A stretch of 14,893 nucleotides of DNA from Alphaproteobacteria bacterium (lineage in GTDB: Bacteria; Pseudomonadota; Alphaproteobacteria; Micropepsales; Micropepsaceae), in assembly GCA_019508105.1 (NCBI GenBank), contig JAEKMB010000127.1, positions 1-14,893 of the forward strand, written 5' to 3'. Shown one piece after another: positions 14,545 to 14,893 of the stretch. Within the stretch, counting starts at the first letter, position 1, and every line of letters starts with the position of its first letter. The notes under the pieces are model-generated. The model worked only from the letters and a program-made list of their open reading frames with translations, had not been told where the DNA came from and made no database searches. The position numbers and the translations under genes were made by a program.

Positions 14545-14893
14545 CCGAGACGCTGTTTTACCATCTCGAGCGCCGGTCGCTGGAGGAGGTGCTTCCCGGC
14601 CTGGTGGAGAAATCGCTGCAGCGCGGTTGGCGGGCGGCGATCAGGACCGATTCCGCGGAACGCTCCGACGCGCTGGACACCCTGTTATGGACCTATGACG
14701 ACCAGAGTTTCCTGCCCCATGCCCAGGCCGGCGACGGCGAAGCGGGCGACCAGCCGGTGCTGATCAGCATGGAGGAGGGCAATCCCAATTCCGCCCAGAT
14801 CGTCTTTTATGTGGGCGGCGCCGGGCCAAGCGACTGGAACAATCTGTCCGAGCTGGCCCGTGTGGTGCTTCTGTTCGATGGCCGGGATGCGGC
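14541..14893 (+). CDS. holC: DNA polymerase III chi subunit (3' end beyond window)
   Basis: HolC links the clamp-loader complex to single-strand binding protein at the replication fork. About 117 codons are visible: [51 protein letters not shown], then [23 protein letters not shown] and VVLLFDG. The [16 protein letters not shown] segment is the family's signature. The ATG overlaps the pepA stop by 4 nt (ATGA), and pepA-holC is a very common pair in proteobacteria, so identity is firm. A typical HolC has about 150 residues, so roughly 30 C-terminal residues lie outside the window. Translation may depend on ribosomes from pepA. If the pepA frameshift is real, ribosomes starting at the pepA ATG would stop about 1.1 kb short and coupling would be lost. 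Confidence 0.95.
   Translation, partial: MTETLFYHLERRSLEEVLPGLVEKSLQRGWRAAIRTDSAERSDALDTLLWTYDDQSFLPHAQAGDGEAGDQPVLISMEEGNPNSAQIVFYVGGAGPSDWNNLSELARVVLLFDGRDA

Noticed and set aside
1..14893. CRISPR arrays, tRNA or rRNA genes, insertion sequences, phage or defence genes
   Set aside because: No regularly spaced repeats, cloverleaf-like sequence, transposase motifs or terminal repeats were seen; all large frames on the supported strands belong to known housekeeping families.

Overview
The window reads as a high-GC alphaproteobacterial chromosome segment made almost wholly of housekeeping genes. Both the protein sequences and the gene order support this: fabG-acpP-fabF-mltG-yicC-gmk facing rsmA-pdxA-surA-lptD-lptG-lptF, then pepA-holC running away. 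I cannot place it below class level from sequence alone. I see no tRNA, rRNA, CRISPR array, insertion sequence, phage gene or defence system.

Region 1 (1-5067, + strand) carries lipid and cell-wall synthesis genes. It starts with the 3' part of fabG, followed by acpP (acyl carrier protein), fabF (KAS II), mltG (septum-associated lytic transglycosylase), yicC (endoribonuclease family), gmk (guanylate kinase) and a small SemiSWEET sugar transporter. The last three are tightly packed (2-nt gap, then a 4-nt ATGA overlap). Region 2 (5064-13129, - strand) is an outer-membrane biogenesis operon transcribed lptF-lptG-lptD-surA-pdxA-rsmA. It combines the inner-membrane LPS exporter subunits LptF and LptG, the outer-membrane LPS translocon LptD, the periplasmic chaperone SurA, vitamin B6 synthesis (PdxA) and 16S rRNA dimethylation (RsmA). 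The two converging operons share one CTAG tetranucleotide as their stop codons. Region 3 (13232-14893, + strand) is pepA (leucyl aminopeptidase) and the start of holC (DNA polymerase III chi subunit), divergent from lptF across about 100 bp.

The main surprise is two lesions in otherwise intact essential-type genes. At about 2141-2150 the C-terminal end of FabF (including the GFGGTN gating loop), the intergenic region and the N-terminal membrane anchor of MltG are all missing, so the two genes run into each other. At about 13432-13436 pepA lacks an internal block of roughly 50-70 codons and changes reading frame. Each lesion has lost roughly 150-220 bp by comparison with family architecture, and each junction lies in a run of G and C. 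They are either genuine deletions or, quite plausibly, collapse errors in the assembly.

The second notable item is the lptG-lptD junction. A terminator-like hairpin (10-bp stem, 4-nt loop, T6 tract) spans the lptG stop codon. The same stretch holds a 19-codon ORF that is linked by TGATG overlaps to lptG upstream and to the preferred lptD start downstream. This is a candidate translation-controlled attenuator between the inner-membrane and outer-membrane parts of the LPS export machinery.
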